Assembly (NCBI RefSeq): GCF_041146795.1
Contig: NC_135170.1
Span: forward strand, 36,604,659 to 36,668,658
Source of the DNA: Maylandia zebra
Lineage: Eukaryota > Chordata > Actinopteri > Cichliformes > Cichlidae
Direction of reading: 5' to 3'
Length of the DNA: 64,000 bases
Below are positions 45,815-64,000 of the stretch, piece by piece. The notes beneath the pieces were generated by a model. That model saw only the letters and a list, made by a program, of their open reading frames with translations, ran no database searches and was not told where the DNA came from. Both the position numbers and the translations under genes were made by a program. Numbering within the stretch: the stretch's first letter is position 1; each line of letters begins with the position of its first letter.

Positions 45815-46950
45815 AGCGCAGAACATTCTAAATATCCTGTCACTGACTGGAGCAGATTGGGATGAACGCAGGTTTTCTGGGTTTCCGGCTCATGCTCGAG
45901 TTCTCCAACATCGTGGCAGAATGTGTGACTCGGGTGTGATCTGTAACCCTCCTCACCAGAGCCATGTCTACAGCTGTCCATCACCCATCAGTGCGAGTCC
46001 AACTTATACTGGCAGCTGCAGGTCGGCCTGATGATGTGTCCATGCAGTGAGGTGATAGCTCCACCAGGGCCACAGAGCGCTGTCACAGTTCAGTTTTATT
46101 CATGTCGCTCCGAGTCATCACGGCGGTGTCCTGAGACCTTTTAATCGCGCCTGGTTTCAGAACTCTGAGATGATGATGGAGATGCTCGAGGCTTCCAGAC
46201 AGGACCGACTAACGACAAGAGTCCGATCTCTCCTTCAGGAAGTCCTTTCCTTCAGCAGCACTTCCTGCTGCCCTCTGCGTGTTTGACCTGAACGATCACT
46301 TTCTGGTTCAGGCCTCACCACCTCCTCACAGCTCGGCCTCCCACCAGAGATGAGGAGCGGGGAGTCTAGGCAACAGAAAATAAAGTGAGCTCTCCTTTAA
46401 TGGAGGCCACAGGCAGGAGGACGGAGGAGCTTGAAGATCGAAAGGCTTTGACGACCTGAGGAGAAGCTGCTGACAGAACTGCTGACTTCCTGTAATTGCT
46501 TTTATACAGCGCTTTCATGTGACGTCATTGTTTATGTTTTTGTGTTTGGTGTCTTCTTCCTGTTTCACTCAGTCTGAGGACAGAAAACATGACATAGTCC
46601 TGCAGCAGGTTCACCGACACACTCACAGACACGTGAATCCAGCACCAACCAGCAGCTGGAGCGCAGAGCAGCTACAAGTACAAGTACTTAGTTACTTTCA
46701 CGAGAGACTCCGTACGCCGAAAAGATCCAAGAGGCGCGTGCTGCTGCTGCGTTCCTGTGTAGCTCGGAATCCACAGCGCCTAGAGCTTTTATTCAGTTCG
46801 TGTTGTTCAGGCTTACATTAAAAGGGATCTTTGAAGAATGATCCCTTTCTTTTAAGAAAGAAAACGTTTTCAGCTGAGCAAACTTTAACACAATGACTGC
46901 GCTCAGTGTACTTTTTCCTCCAAACGTCTCATTTTGTCAGCTTTGGGCTC
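45510..46950. other. intergenic stretch without recognised gene
   Basis: Contains an (AT)n microsatellite at 45785-45809 and nothing else that I can support. Confidence 0.5.
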
Positions 46951-46959
46951 CATCCACCT

Positions 46960-47127
46960 CCCATCGGAAGGAGGCCCCGGGGCAGACCCAGGACACTGCA
47001 GAGATTATATGCTGGCCTGAGAACGCCTTGGTGTTCCTCCGGATAAACTGCGAGACGGAAGTCTGGGCCTCTCTGCTTAGGCTGCAACCCCGCTCTGGAT
47101 AAACGGAAAAGAGTGGATGGATGGGTT
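46960..47127 (+). mobile_element. 5'-truncated LINE 3' end, RTE/Rex-type
   Basis: Text CGGAAGGAGGCCCCGGGGCA, then GAAGTCTGGGCCTCTCTGCT and GGATAAACGGAAAAGAG, ends in GATGGATGG. This is the usual 3' end of fish non-LTR elements with a (GATG)n tail, such as Rex3 as I recall it. A coding remnant reads EVWASLLRLQPRSG at the C-terminus. Only the last 170 bp is present. Confidence 0.65.
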
Positions 47128-47888
47128 CTATTGGGGGGAAGGCTGGAGCATATCCCAGCTACCAATTCAATTTAATGGAAAGGTATTTATAACACTAACA
47201 GCTGTTAAGCTGCATTTTAAAAGAAAATATTTTCAACTACATGAATAAATACATAAAAAAAATAAACTGTGTGATTCAAACTGCAGCAAAAATGTAATCA
47301 TTCTTTTAGTGTTTTAATAACGAACATTAAAAACTAAGTAGAATAAGATATTATGTATTTGTGTAGTTTAAAAGTGATGTAATGATATCTATATTTTCAG
47401 TCATCAGCTCCTGCTCCTTTTCATGCATGGATGCAGTGTTGTTTTAATTCAAAGGAAGGTTTGTGTGTAGGAAATTAATTACTGTTGCACCATGTGTGAA
47501 AAATTACATGAAATGAAATCTCAGTGTACTGAGACAGGATGATATGGTGTCCGGCGGTCCCTGAAGGCAGCACGTTTTTTGGCGTCACTGCGTGATATCC
47601 CTCCGCGGGAGAGAAGCGCGCAGCCCTTTCCCTCCCTGTAGCACAGGATGCGAACGGGCGGCGGTGAAGCGACGAGACGTGACTCTGCGCCGACGCTGTC
47701 AACATTTCCCGCAACATCCGAGTGAAAATACGCCGAACGAAGACCGGGGAACCTCCGCCACCCGTATCACCGACTGAACCCGTCCTGTGCCTGACAACGC
47801 CCGAGCTCCGTGGAAGAAATATAATCCGCTGTGGGCGCTGCGCGGCAACCGAAAGTGTCGGACTGAAGAGAGGCAGCCGGGGGAAGGA

Positions 47889-56608
<8,720 letters not shown>

Positions 56609-56609
<1 letters not shown>

Positions 56610-57430
56610 TGGCGGGTGTCGTGTCAGGGCGAGATGAGACTTCGGATGACATCACTGAGGACAAATCGGCCGCTGGATTAAATCTTCTGTGTTTGTCGGC
56701 GTTTCGCTCGAAGCAGCAGAAGAAGAGATGAGTGTCTGTGTGTGAGCGCGAGAGAGAGACGTGTGAGCGAGCGAGAGATGATGACATCACACCACCTTCA
56801 GTTCCTGCAGGCGATGACCCCGCCCCCTCCCCCTCCCCTCTTGGATGGCCTGTGGACTGGACTGTGACTCCTCCCCCTTAAAGAAACCCCCTCTCCTTCC
56901 ACTCCTCCCCCGCCTCTGCCCGCGATCCGCCTCTTTCGCTGTAGCTGGGCTCTCCTATGACATCGTGATGATGTCACCGACCTGCCGCCGCCACCCCCCC
57001 TGCTCAGGGGGAGGGGGAGGGGGAGGGGAACTGTGTGGAATCAGCTGATCGAGTGACTGCGTGGACTACTTCTTCTGTGGAAAACTGGATTTTTGTTGCT
57101 CTTACGTTTCTTCTTCTGAGCACTAAACATGGCGGCGGAGCTGTGAGGGACGGATGCCTCCGCCCGCTCGGTCTCCTCCAAACAACGGCAGCACTAAATT
57201 CCTTCAAAATAAAAGCCGAAACGATGCTGAGAGGAGCGAGTGCCAAATGGGAATAGTTTAGCCCGGGCGTGAGCGAGTGCTGCGAGCTGCCTCGGGTTTC
57301 CTCGCCGCCGCGCCTGCTTTGGGAACGGGTCACTCACCTTTTTGCTTGTTAAGATTTCAGATGATTGAAGACGTTTGTATGAGGTTCTATTTTTCCATTG
57401 CTATGATGAAAATAAAGTTAAAGTGATACA
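56609..57430 (+). other. kpnb1: kpnb1 3' UTR
   Basis: The last exon starts at 56609 with the final base of the stop codon. AATAAA at 57411-57416 is the likely polyadenylation signal. Further AATAAA motifs near 57935 and 58003 could serve longer forms. The part after the stop is rich in CCTCCCCC runs. Confidence 0.65.
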
Positions 57431-59184
57431 AAACATTCCCCGAGCTCTTCTGTGCTTTCGCTCTTCTTCTTCTCGGACTCCTGGACTCAAACGTTTTGGA
57501 CTCTGCTGATTGGACGCTGAGCTCTGGCTGTCTCCCACTGTTGGCTTGTTTATTCGACGCTACAAAGAACCATGATTTTTGTTTTTTGGAACTCACTAGC
57601 AGTAAGGCGGTCGCTCCTCGCTACTGGGTGACTTCCTGTTGGGACGGTTTCAAGAAAAACAACAAAAAACCCCAACACTGACACGAAGCTTAAACGCTGC
57701 AGAGCGCGCTCATTGCCGCCTCTACGGCCGGAGAGCTTTGCTTTCAGTTGGTAAATATGATGGTCACTGAAAGCCAAGTGGCTCTGGCCTCGGAGGCTTT
57801 TATTTTGTAGAGGCGCGGCAGCTGTAGGGAGGAAGCACTTCCTGTGTTGACATGAACCTGAAAGTTTTATTTCTGAATTGTGAATCATTTGAAGCCGATC
57901 TGCTTTTTCTTTCATATTCAACTTTAGTGAACTAATAAAGTCTATATTGTACTGACCGTCTGCTGCTTCTTCACAACGCTACTGCTTCCTGCTGGAGTCT
58001 GACAAAATAAAAGCCTCTCACTGCTCTACATCGGGGCTCAAAGTCAAATCCTGATGCGATGGGTGAAGCAGTGTGTGGTGTCACGTGACCTCATGAGTGT
58101 TTTATTTTAGCTGCTTTGCCTCAAAACAAACGCTCTTCCTCTGCACCAGACTGCATTCACAAAACTCCTGATTTTACCTGAGTACAGGTGAGCTGCGACA
58201 GTTGGGACTTCAGTTTAAAACATTAAAGTACAACACTGAGGATTCAGGTCCCAGCGGTGCTCAGACGTGCTGCTAAAGGCTGGCGCAAGCTCTGCAGCAC
58301 CGCTATAAAATCGACATGAAAAGCTAGAGTATTGTAAAGCTCGTCGGGCCTGTGTGTGTGGAAACGGGTTATTCATAAGAATCTGCAGGTAAGGGGTGAC
58401 GGGCTGGCTCAGCGTGCGTCACGTGTCGCCTCCACGGTTTCTGAGCAGCTCGTTATGCGCTCAGCATTACGGAATATCCTTTAAATCTTTCTAAATGTGT
58501 TCTGGATGGTTCAGTGTTTCCTGCAGCGCGTCCTTGCACTGCAGGGTTAAAAAAAAAAAAAACTGGTTTTGGCTGTCACAGAGCACCGGACTGGACCCCG
58601 GGCCACATGTTGGACACCCTGTCCTGCATATACACACAATGGAAATGATAAACCAGCTCTCTGTTGCTGTGGAAACAGCTGAAAAATGAGAAATGCACAA
58701 TAATGGAAAGGTTTTCTGTTTCGCTCGCCAAAGCAGCACCTGTGGGCTCTAGAGGCTCACCTGTTGAGCTTTGAGTTTCCCTGCTCTCCGCTGTAGCTCA
58801 GGTCAGGTGTTCCTGCTACGAGCACAGGTGAGAGCAGCAGGGCCACCTCCTGTCGATGAGCCATACACTAATAATACAATGATGACCACCCACGGGCCTT
58901 ACTTTGAGAACCTGACTTTCTCCTTCAGACCTCAGAGGGATTTTCGGGAATGATGCTGTTTTCCATTGATCTGATTGGCCCGTAGGTTGTTCCTGATGAA
59001 CCACCTTTGAGACCTCGAGAATCAATGATTCACTTTTTGTTTTTCTTTACGTGGTCATCGGACATCAGTTGTCGACTCGTCAGCCTCTCAGTCTGCGTTT
59101 CACATACAAGTTACTGACTGTTGGAGAAGCCTCTGACGTCACTCTTAGCTTCAGTTTCCCGGTCAACTCACTTGCTCTCCGGCT
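57430..59184. other. intergenic spacer between kpnb1 and the tRNA gene
   Basis: No gene supported. A stray copy of the utp18-intron motif (CCAGACTGCATTCAC...TGATTTT) lies at 58145. A poly(A) run at about 58549-58561 is unexplained. Confidence 0.5.
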
Positions 59185-59266
59185 GCTGCGATGGCCGAGA
59201 GGTTAAGGCGTTGGACTTGAAATCCAATGGGGTCTCCCCGCGCAGGTTCGAACCCTGCTCGCAGCG
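59185..59266 (+). tRNA. tRNA-Ser(UGA)
   Basis: 82 nt. The acceptor GCTGCGA pairs with TCGCAGC and the discriminator is G. A box TGGCCGAGAGG, anticodon stem-loop TTGGACTTGAAATCCAA (anticodon TGA), long serine variable arm TGGGGTCTCCCCG, and B box GGTTCGAACCC follow. Five T residues at 59269-59273 form a pol III terminator. No intron and no mismatch in the acceptor stem, so it looks functional. CCA is not encoded, as usual in eukaryotes. Confidence 0.97.
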
Positions 59267-59273
59267 ACTTTTT

Positions 59274-59740
59274 AATAAAGTTCAAACTCTCCCCTGAAAA
59301 AGCTGCACGAGCCGGAAACAGCCCAGAGAGTACGCGTCACACCAAAATAAAAAAGGAACTGTATGAGGATGGATTAAAACCAATGACTGTAGAAACCAGT
59401 CATTGATTAAAACACACAGACACAACACCGATAAGTAAAATAAGTATATTAATAATGTTTTGTAAACTCAAAGAAGAAATATAAAAAACAGAAACAATAA
59501 AAGAAATCATTAAAAAAAATCCAACCAACTGAAAAACAATAATTAAAAATAATACCTGTATATTACTGCATAATAATTAAATGAAATAAAACTTTACTAC
59601 TGTTCGTAACATTAAAATTTTAAAGTGATCCACTAAAAGCGAATTATTTTTTTTCCATAAATCTTCAATTTCCCTCAATAAACGACAACAATCGTCATCA
59701 TCATCATGAGGCTGTCAGATCCCGGCAGGTGTTCGGTTCC
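59274..59740. other. AT-rich spacer upstream of socs7
   Basis: AT-rich non-coding sequence without a recognised element. Confidence 0.5.
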
Positions 59741-59749
59741 CTCCGTTAA

Positions 59750-60080
59750 TCGTTTAGCTATGATCGGTGATCGATCCTGCGTGCGCAGCCCCGCCTCCCG
59801 CCGTGTTGTCTGACCGGAGGATGAGGAGTCTTTAGGAGGCTAACAGCTAACGTCACGGAGCGGCGGCACCGGGATCGTTTCTCTCGTTCCTTCATGTTCT
59901 GACGTCGTCCAGCGGAGCCTTCGCCGTCACGAACCGGACCGGACTTCACATGTCCGCGGCTGTGCGCTGCCGGCGGCCCGGGTAGCTCTGCCGGGAGATG
60001 CGGCAGCAGCTAGCCGTTAGCCCCGCAGCTGTTATGTAAGAGCGGAGCGACTAGCCGCGCAGCTAACGTTAGCCGCCGCC
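59750..60080 (+). promoter_or_regulatory. socs7: socs7 CpG-rich promoter / 5' UTR
   Basis: GC-rich, with repeated GCTAACAGCTAACG, GCTAGCCGTTAGCC and CTAACGTTAGCC words running up to the start codon. The ATG at 60081 follows GCCGCCGCC, a strong translation-start context. Confidence 0.55.
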
Positions 60081-63000
60081 ATGAATGACGCGCAGCAAGA
60101 AATGTCTCCGGACTTCGTGCTCATGCGGCTCGTGTCCGCCGCGGAGTACGACCGGCTGGACGACCCCGACGAGCTGATGTCCGGGGGCGGCGGGTTCGGC
60201 CCCGTCAAAGCCGTGCTGGGCCGCCGCGGCGGCGGGTTCGATGTGGACTCTGGCGGCCCTTCGGCAGGCCTCGGCTCGGCTTCCCCGCATTACAGCTCCC
60301 CGCTGCCCGGGAAAGGAGAGCTGAGCGGCGGGCTGGGGCTGACGCACGCCCCGTCGGGCTCCGAGGCGCCGTTGTCGCCCCCTCCGTCCGAAGACTTTGT
60401 GGACTTCCCGGTGCCGCGTGGGCACGGCTCTGCGGGGCACGGAGCGCAGCTAATGGTGCTCCAGAACTTGCTGCGGTCCGGAGACCGGATCCTGGAGTGC
60501 GGGCTGGAGCAGCCGCCCCCTGGCTTCCTGCAGGAGGAGGCAGAGCGACAGAGACAGCAGCTGGACCCGGTGCCGGGCACGGGTCCTGGCAGCGCGACAG
60601 CTGGTCCCGGGGGAGGAAAGGACCAGAACCCCCCCGCACAGGAAAACCTGCAGCCGCAGCAGCTGTTGCAATGGCACCCAGTCCTGAGGCTGGGCTCCCA
60701 GGCCCCCCAGCGGGGCGTCCCGGCTCTGGACTCGGAGTCCGGGTCAGTCCTGTGCCACACACACCACCTGCTGACAGACCGGCTGGCTAAGTGGCCCCCG
60801 GGCCTGCTGGACCAAGCCCTGCGGGCGGGGCTGCTGGAGCCCAGGAAGACCTGCCCCCCCAGGTGTCAAGACCCGGTCCTGGCTCCGGCCCAGAGGCCAG
60901 TACACCCGGGCGAGGTGAGGGAAGGAAGTGGCGGGCAGGAACTGGTGCTCTCGCTTCCTCGCTGTTCCTGCCATGGCGTCCTGGCCTCGGGGTCCGGGGG
61001 CATCGGGCCTGGCGAGGACCCCAGCGAGACGAGCGACGCCCTGCTGGTCCTGGAGGGTCTGGGGTCAGAGGAGGTGGGGGGACTCGCGGCAGAGTCCAGG
61101 GATGCGGAGGACACAGAGAAAACAGAGCGGGTGGTGGGTGCAGGGATGCCTGGGGGGGCGGGGACTGTGTTCTCCAGTGGGACTCTCAGCGGGCTGATGC
61201 GGCAGGTGCACAGACTGGCAGAGGAGGCGGGAGTGTGCACAGATCAGAGCTGCCGGTCCTCACTCGCCGTTCTCGGCGCCACCGTGTCCCTCCCCTCCTG
61301 CGTGGACCCCCAGCCCCTCATCGGCAGCACCGCCACCCCCTGCCCGTACCTGCCTGTCCGCCCGCCACTGTCCCAGGCTGCTGCGGTGCTCCCCGACCCC
61401 CTCCCATCCTCTGACCCTCGCTCTCGCCCACAGCATCAGCACCAGTCGCGCTCCCAGCCCCAGAGCCGTGCCGCTACCCCCAAACTGGGTGTGGCTTCTG
61501 GGGCAGCGGGTCGGTCAGCCTCCCCTCTGGTGGTCCTGGAGGGGGAAGGGGGTGCAGGAGGAAGGGAGGGGGAGAAGATGCCCCGGGGGAAGTCGAGGAA
61601 GGGGGGGTCACTGAAGGTCCGGCTCAGCAAGCTATTCAGAACCAAGAGCTCGAGTGGCGGCTCGGGGGGGCTGCTGGACAAGAGGCCGTCCCTAGCGTCG
61701 TCCACGTCGTCGGGGGGCAGCCTGTTGGACGTGTGGGGGTCCACCTGCAGCAACCCAGACCAGGATGGCAGGTGAGGTCCCAAACTGATCAGGTAGTATT
61801 GATTAATCAGCTGCTTAGTTTCTCTGACATCACAGAACGGATCAGAGCGAATCGGTGACCTTGTTTTTGTTCAGGGGCGACTCACTTCCTGTTTCCTCGA
61901 AGCGGGGGATTTCCTGACTGTCTCATTTTTCTTGCGGCCGATCGAGTAGACTTCATGTTTCGTATTCCTGTGCAGCTCACAGTGAAAGTGTCTCTGATCA
62001 TGTGACACTGATTAGTGGGGTGTATTGTTGTAACCATGGATACTGAAAGCACCTGGGCAGGTGAGAGTCAGGTGACACCAGGTGTTAGATTGGATCAGTT
62101 TTTATTGCCAGATAAACACTGACTTTACCTGTCGGCACACAGGAAGTGAAACTGCCCTCTCCTCAGGATGCTTCCTCGAGCAGCAGGTTAGTTTGTGTTG
62201 ACACAACTAACCTGCTCACCTGCAGTCAGTGTGACGGTGTACACGTGACATTTCACCCCCACAGTCACACTGACTGTAGTGTGAAACAAAGCAGTCGCTG
62301 TCCACCAGACTCAGACCACAGCGAGCGGCTGTGCCTCTGTCGGCAGGTGTAGGGCGTGTTTTTGTGTCATGCTGGTGTTTGAAGGGGTCACTTTGGATCT
62401 GAACGAACTCCAGGCGTCGAGGGCCGGTGTCCTGCAGGTTTTAGATGTGTTCTTGAGCCAACACAGCTGCTTTAAATGACCTCCTCAGCATGCCGTAAAG
62501 TTCTCCAGAGGCCTGGTAATGAACTAATCATGTGATTCAGGTGTGTTGACCCAAGGTGAGATCCTAAACCTGCAGGACGCCGGCCCTCGAGGCCTGGAGT
62601 TCGACACCCCTGCTTTAAAGCATCAAAGTGTCCTGAAGCTTTTCTTTGAGCTGAAATGTTTATTCTGAGTGGAGTCGGGTGGTTGCTGATTCTCACTCAA
62701 GATCGCTCCCGTGGATACGAACATGTTGACGAGTTGCAGCGTTAAAACCTTCGTGCCTCGCTCTGCAGTCAGGATGAAGGTGATGGTGCTGATGGTGTTG
62801 TTTGTGTCTTCAGGCTGCAGGTATCCAGACCTCACAGTGCCTTCTCTCCGGTGCCCTTCACTCCGGCTTTCACCGGTGAGTCCACACAGCTGTGAGTGTG
62901 TGAGAGGTGAACAGGTGAGATGTTTTTACCTGAGTTTGTGTGACTGAGTGTTTTCAGCAGCTCTGAGTGGCCAGTTTATTAGGAACTCCTCTATAAGCTC

Positions 63001-63684
63001 GTTCACGCGTGCTCTGCAGCCGCGAGAACGTTAAACGCTCTTTAATGTGCGAGACCAGGTGAGCAGAGGGCAGGTGAAACTCATGTGACCTGCCTCTGAT
63101 CAGCAACCCAAAAATGTCACATTAAATACATCAAGTATGTTTTTAAAAAATATTTTTAATATTTAATTTATTTCTGAATTTGACAGTTGTGGTCCTCCCA
63201 AACTTGTGTGTGTGTGGGTGGAGCCAGGTGCTGGGGGCGGGGCGGTGTGGGTCTGTGCAGACCTGCCCGCGGTCACAGTCGGGCCGGGTCAGAGACTCCT
63301 CTGCTTCGCGGTGTCAAACATGCGGCCCGGGGACCAATCGGCTCTTCATCGATTATTATTTATGTTTTATTCCGAAAAACGAAACTTTTTTCCTGTTTTG
63401 CTCCTGACACGCCCCCCTCTCCTCTCAGCTCTGCTTCTGTCTGATCACATGACTCATCAGGTCAGCTGATCACTCTGCTCACTAATCTTTCCCTCTCTCC
63501 TCTAACCCCTCCCTCTCTCTGCTTTCACCTGTGTCCAGGTGAGACGGTCTCTCTGGTCGATGTGGATATTTCTCGGAGGGGGGGGAACTCTCTCCACCCC
63601 CCCACTCCTCCTCCCCCTCCCAGACGGAGCCTCAGTCTGCTTGGTACTTCCTCCTTCTTTCTGCTTCCTGTTTGCACTTCCTCC

Positions 63685-63734
<50 letters not shown>

Positions 63735-64000
63735 CGTGACTCTTACGTGAGTTTCTGCTCTCACGGGTTTTCGTGGAATTGTTTTAATCGTCTCATTGAA
63801 GGATTTTAGTCCTCTGAGGACCAATCAGAGGCAGTTATTCTGTTTTAGAATTGTTACTTCGTATAAAGTTGCATTTTTTGGCTCTTTTATTATTTTAAAT
63901 GGTTTTTTGCAGATGATTTTGGGGGTCCTCCTCAGCAGCACGGCCCCTTCATGGAGTGCAGCGCCGGGGCCTCCATGCAGTCGCTGCCCCCCCGACCGAT
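60081..64000 (+). CDS. socs7: socs7, suppressor of cytokine signalling 7 (N-terminal part)
   Basis: Exons 60081-61771, 62814-62875, 63539-63643 and 63913-64000 (continues beyond the window); phases join correctly. The first exon alone encodes about 563 residues of low-complexity Gly/Pro/Ser-rich sequence ending with the family-specific basic motif KVRLSKLFRTKSSSGGSGG. The next exons give PHSAFSPVPFTPAFTGE, TVSLVDVDISRRG and the proline-rich PTPPPPPRRSLSLLDDF, close to remembered human SOCS7, where proline motifs bind SH3 domains of NCK/GRB2-type adaptors. The SH2 domain and SOCS box, which recruits Elongin B/C and cullin-5, lie outside. The N-terminal region looks longer than in human (581 aa total). 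Start chosen for its Kozak-like context and MNDAQQEMSPDFVLMRLVSAAEYD opening. Confidence 0.93.
62403..62612. mobile_element. hAT-type MITE relic in the first socs7 intron
   Basis: The arms GAACTCCAGGCGTCGAGG...TGTCCTGCAGG and CCTGCAGGACGCCGGCCCTC...GGAGTTCGACACCCCTG mirror each other. The left outermost bases have been lost or changed while the right end CACCCCTG is intact. Interior words (TCCTGCAGGTTTTAGATG, CCAACACAGCTG, CAGCATGCC) are shared with the MITE at 10338-10563, so the two are related families. Confidence 0.75.
63690..63731. repeat. (GT)n microsatellite
   Basis: An uninterrupted GT run in a socs7 intron, about 45 bp after the donor at 63644. Confidence 0.95.

Noticed and set aside
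60205-60762. Overlapping frames on the minus strand of socs7 exon 1
   Set aside because: The plus-strand frame is continuous, has a strong start context and ends in SOCS7-specific motifs; the others are composition shadows.

Overview
The window reads as a ray-finned fish (teleost) chromosome. It has short compact exons, frequent GT/CA microsatellites, many short DNA-transposon and retroposon pieces of the kind common in percomorph fish, and proteins close to vertebrate orthologues. A tRNA-derived SINE at 11787-12028 resembles, from memory, the AFC-type SINE of cichlids. A cichlid or close relative is therefore possible, but this was not tested by any search.

Layout. 1-8554 (+): the last eleven coding exons of utp18, a WD40 protein of the U3 snoRNP / small-subunit processome. 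Its introns hold a degenerate motif array, an unclassified insertion, two DNA transposons and a retroposon tail. 8555-13900: an intergenic, repeat-rich stretch with a hAT-type MITE flanked by perfect 8-bp duplications, a SINE nested in an older element, and three strong hairpins or foldbacks just upstream of the next gene. 13924-19426 (+): a complete RING/B-box/coiled-coil/PRY-SPRY gene, trim25-like. 22259-26889 (-): complete ube2m, the NEDD8-conjugating enzyme UBC12. 29400-40963 (+): fbxl19, a CXXC/PHD/F-box/LRR relative of KDM2, with a probable non-coding first exon in a CpG-rich promoter. 40964-47600: non-coding. 47889-56609 (+): complete kpnb1, importin beta-1, 876 residues in 22 exons including the last exon that carries one base of the stop codon. 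59185-59266 (+): tRNA-Ser(UGA). 60081 to the window end (+): socs7, first four exons; the SH2 domain and SOCS box lie beyond the window.

The most notable result is a cluster of apparent intronic snoRNA genes at the 3' end of kpnb1. Three related C/D-box copies lie in three different introns (54577-54633, 55301-55365, 56200-56269). A well-formed hairpin-hinge-hairpin-tail H/ACA RNA lies between the last two (55661-55799). All three C/D copies keep a 10-nt element matching the 18S rRNA segment around the site known in human as Gm1328. Other noteworthy signals are a stop codon of kpnb1 split by the last intron, a predicted upstream ORF overlapping the fbxl19 start in another frame, dsRNA-forming foldbacks upstream of the TRIM gene, and GCTAGC/GTTAGC-rich clusters around four promoters.

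The genes do not form one pathway. Three of them (TRIM E3 ligase, UBE2M, and the F-box protein FBXL19) belong to ubiquitin or ubiquitin-like conjugation. UBE2M charges cullins with NEDD8, which activates the SCF ligases that use F-box proteins, and SOCS7 belongs to a cullin-5 adaptor family. No operon-like linkage is implied. All protein identities rest on reading the spliced translations and comparing them with remembered family sequences; no database search was run.
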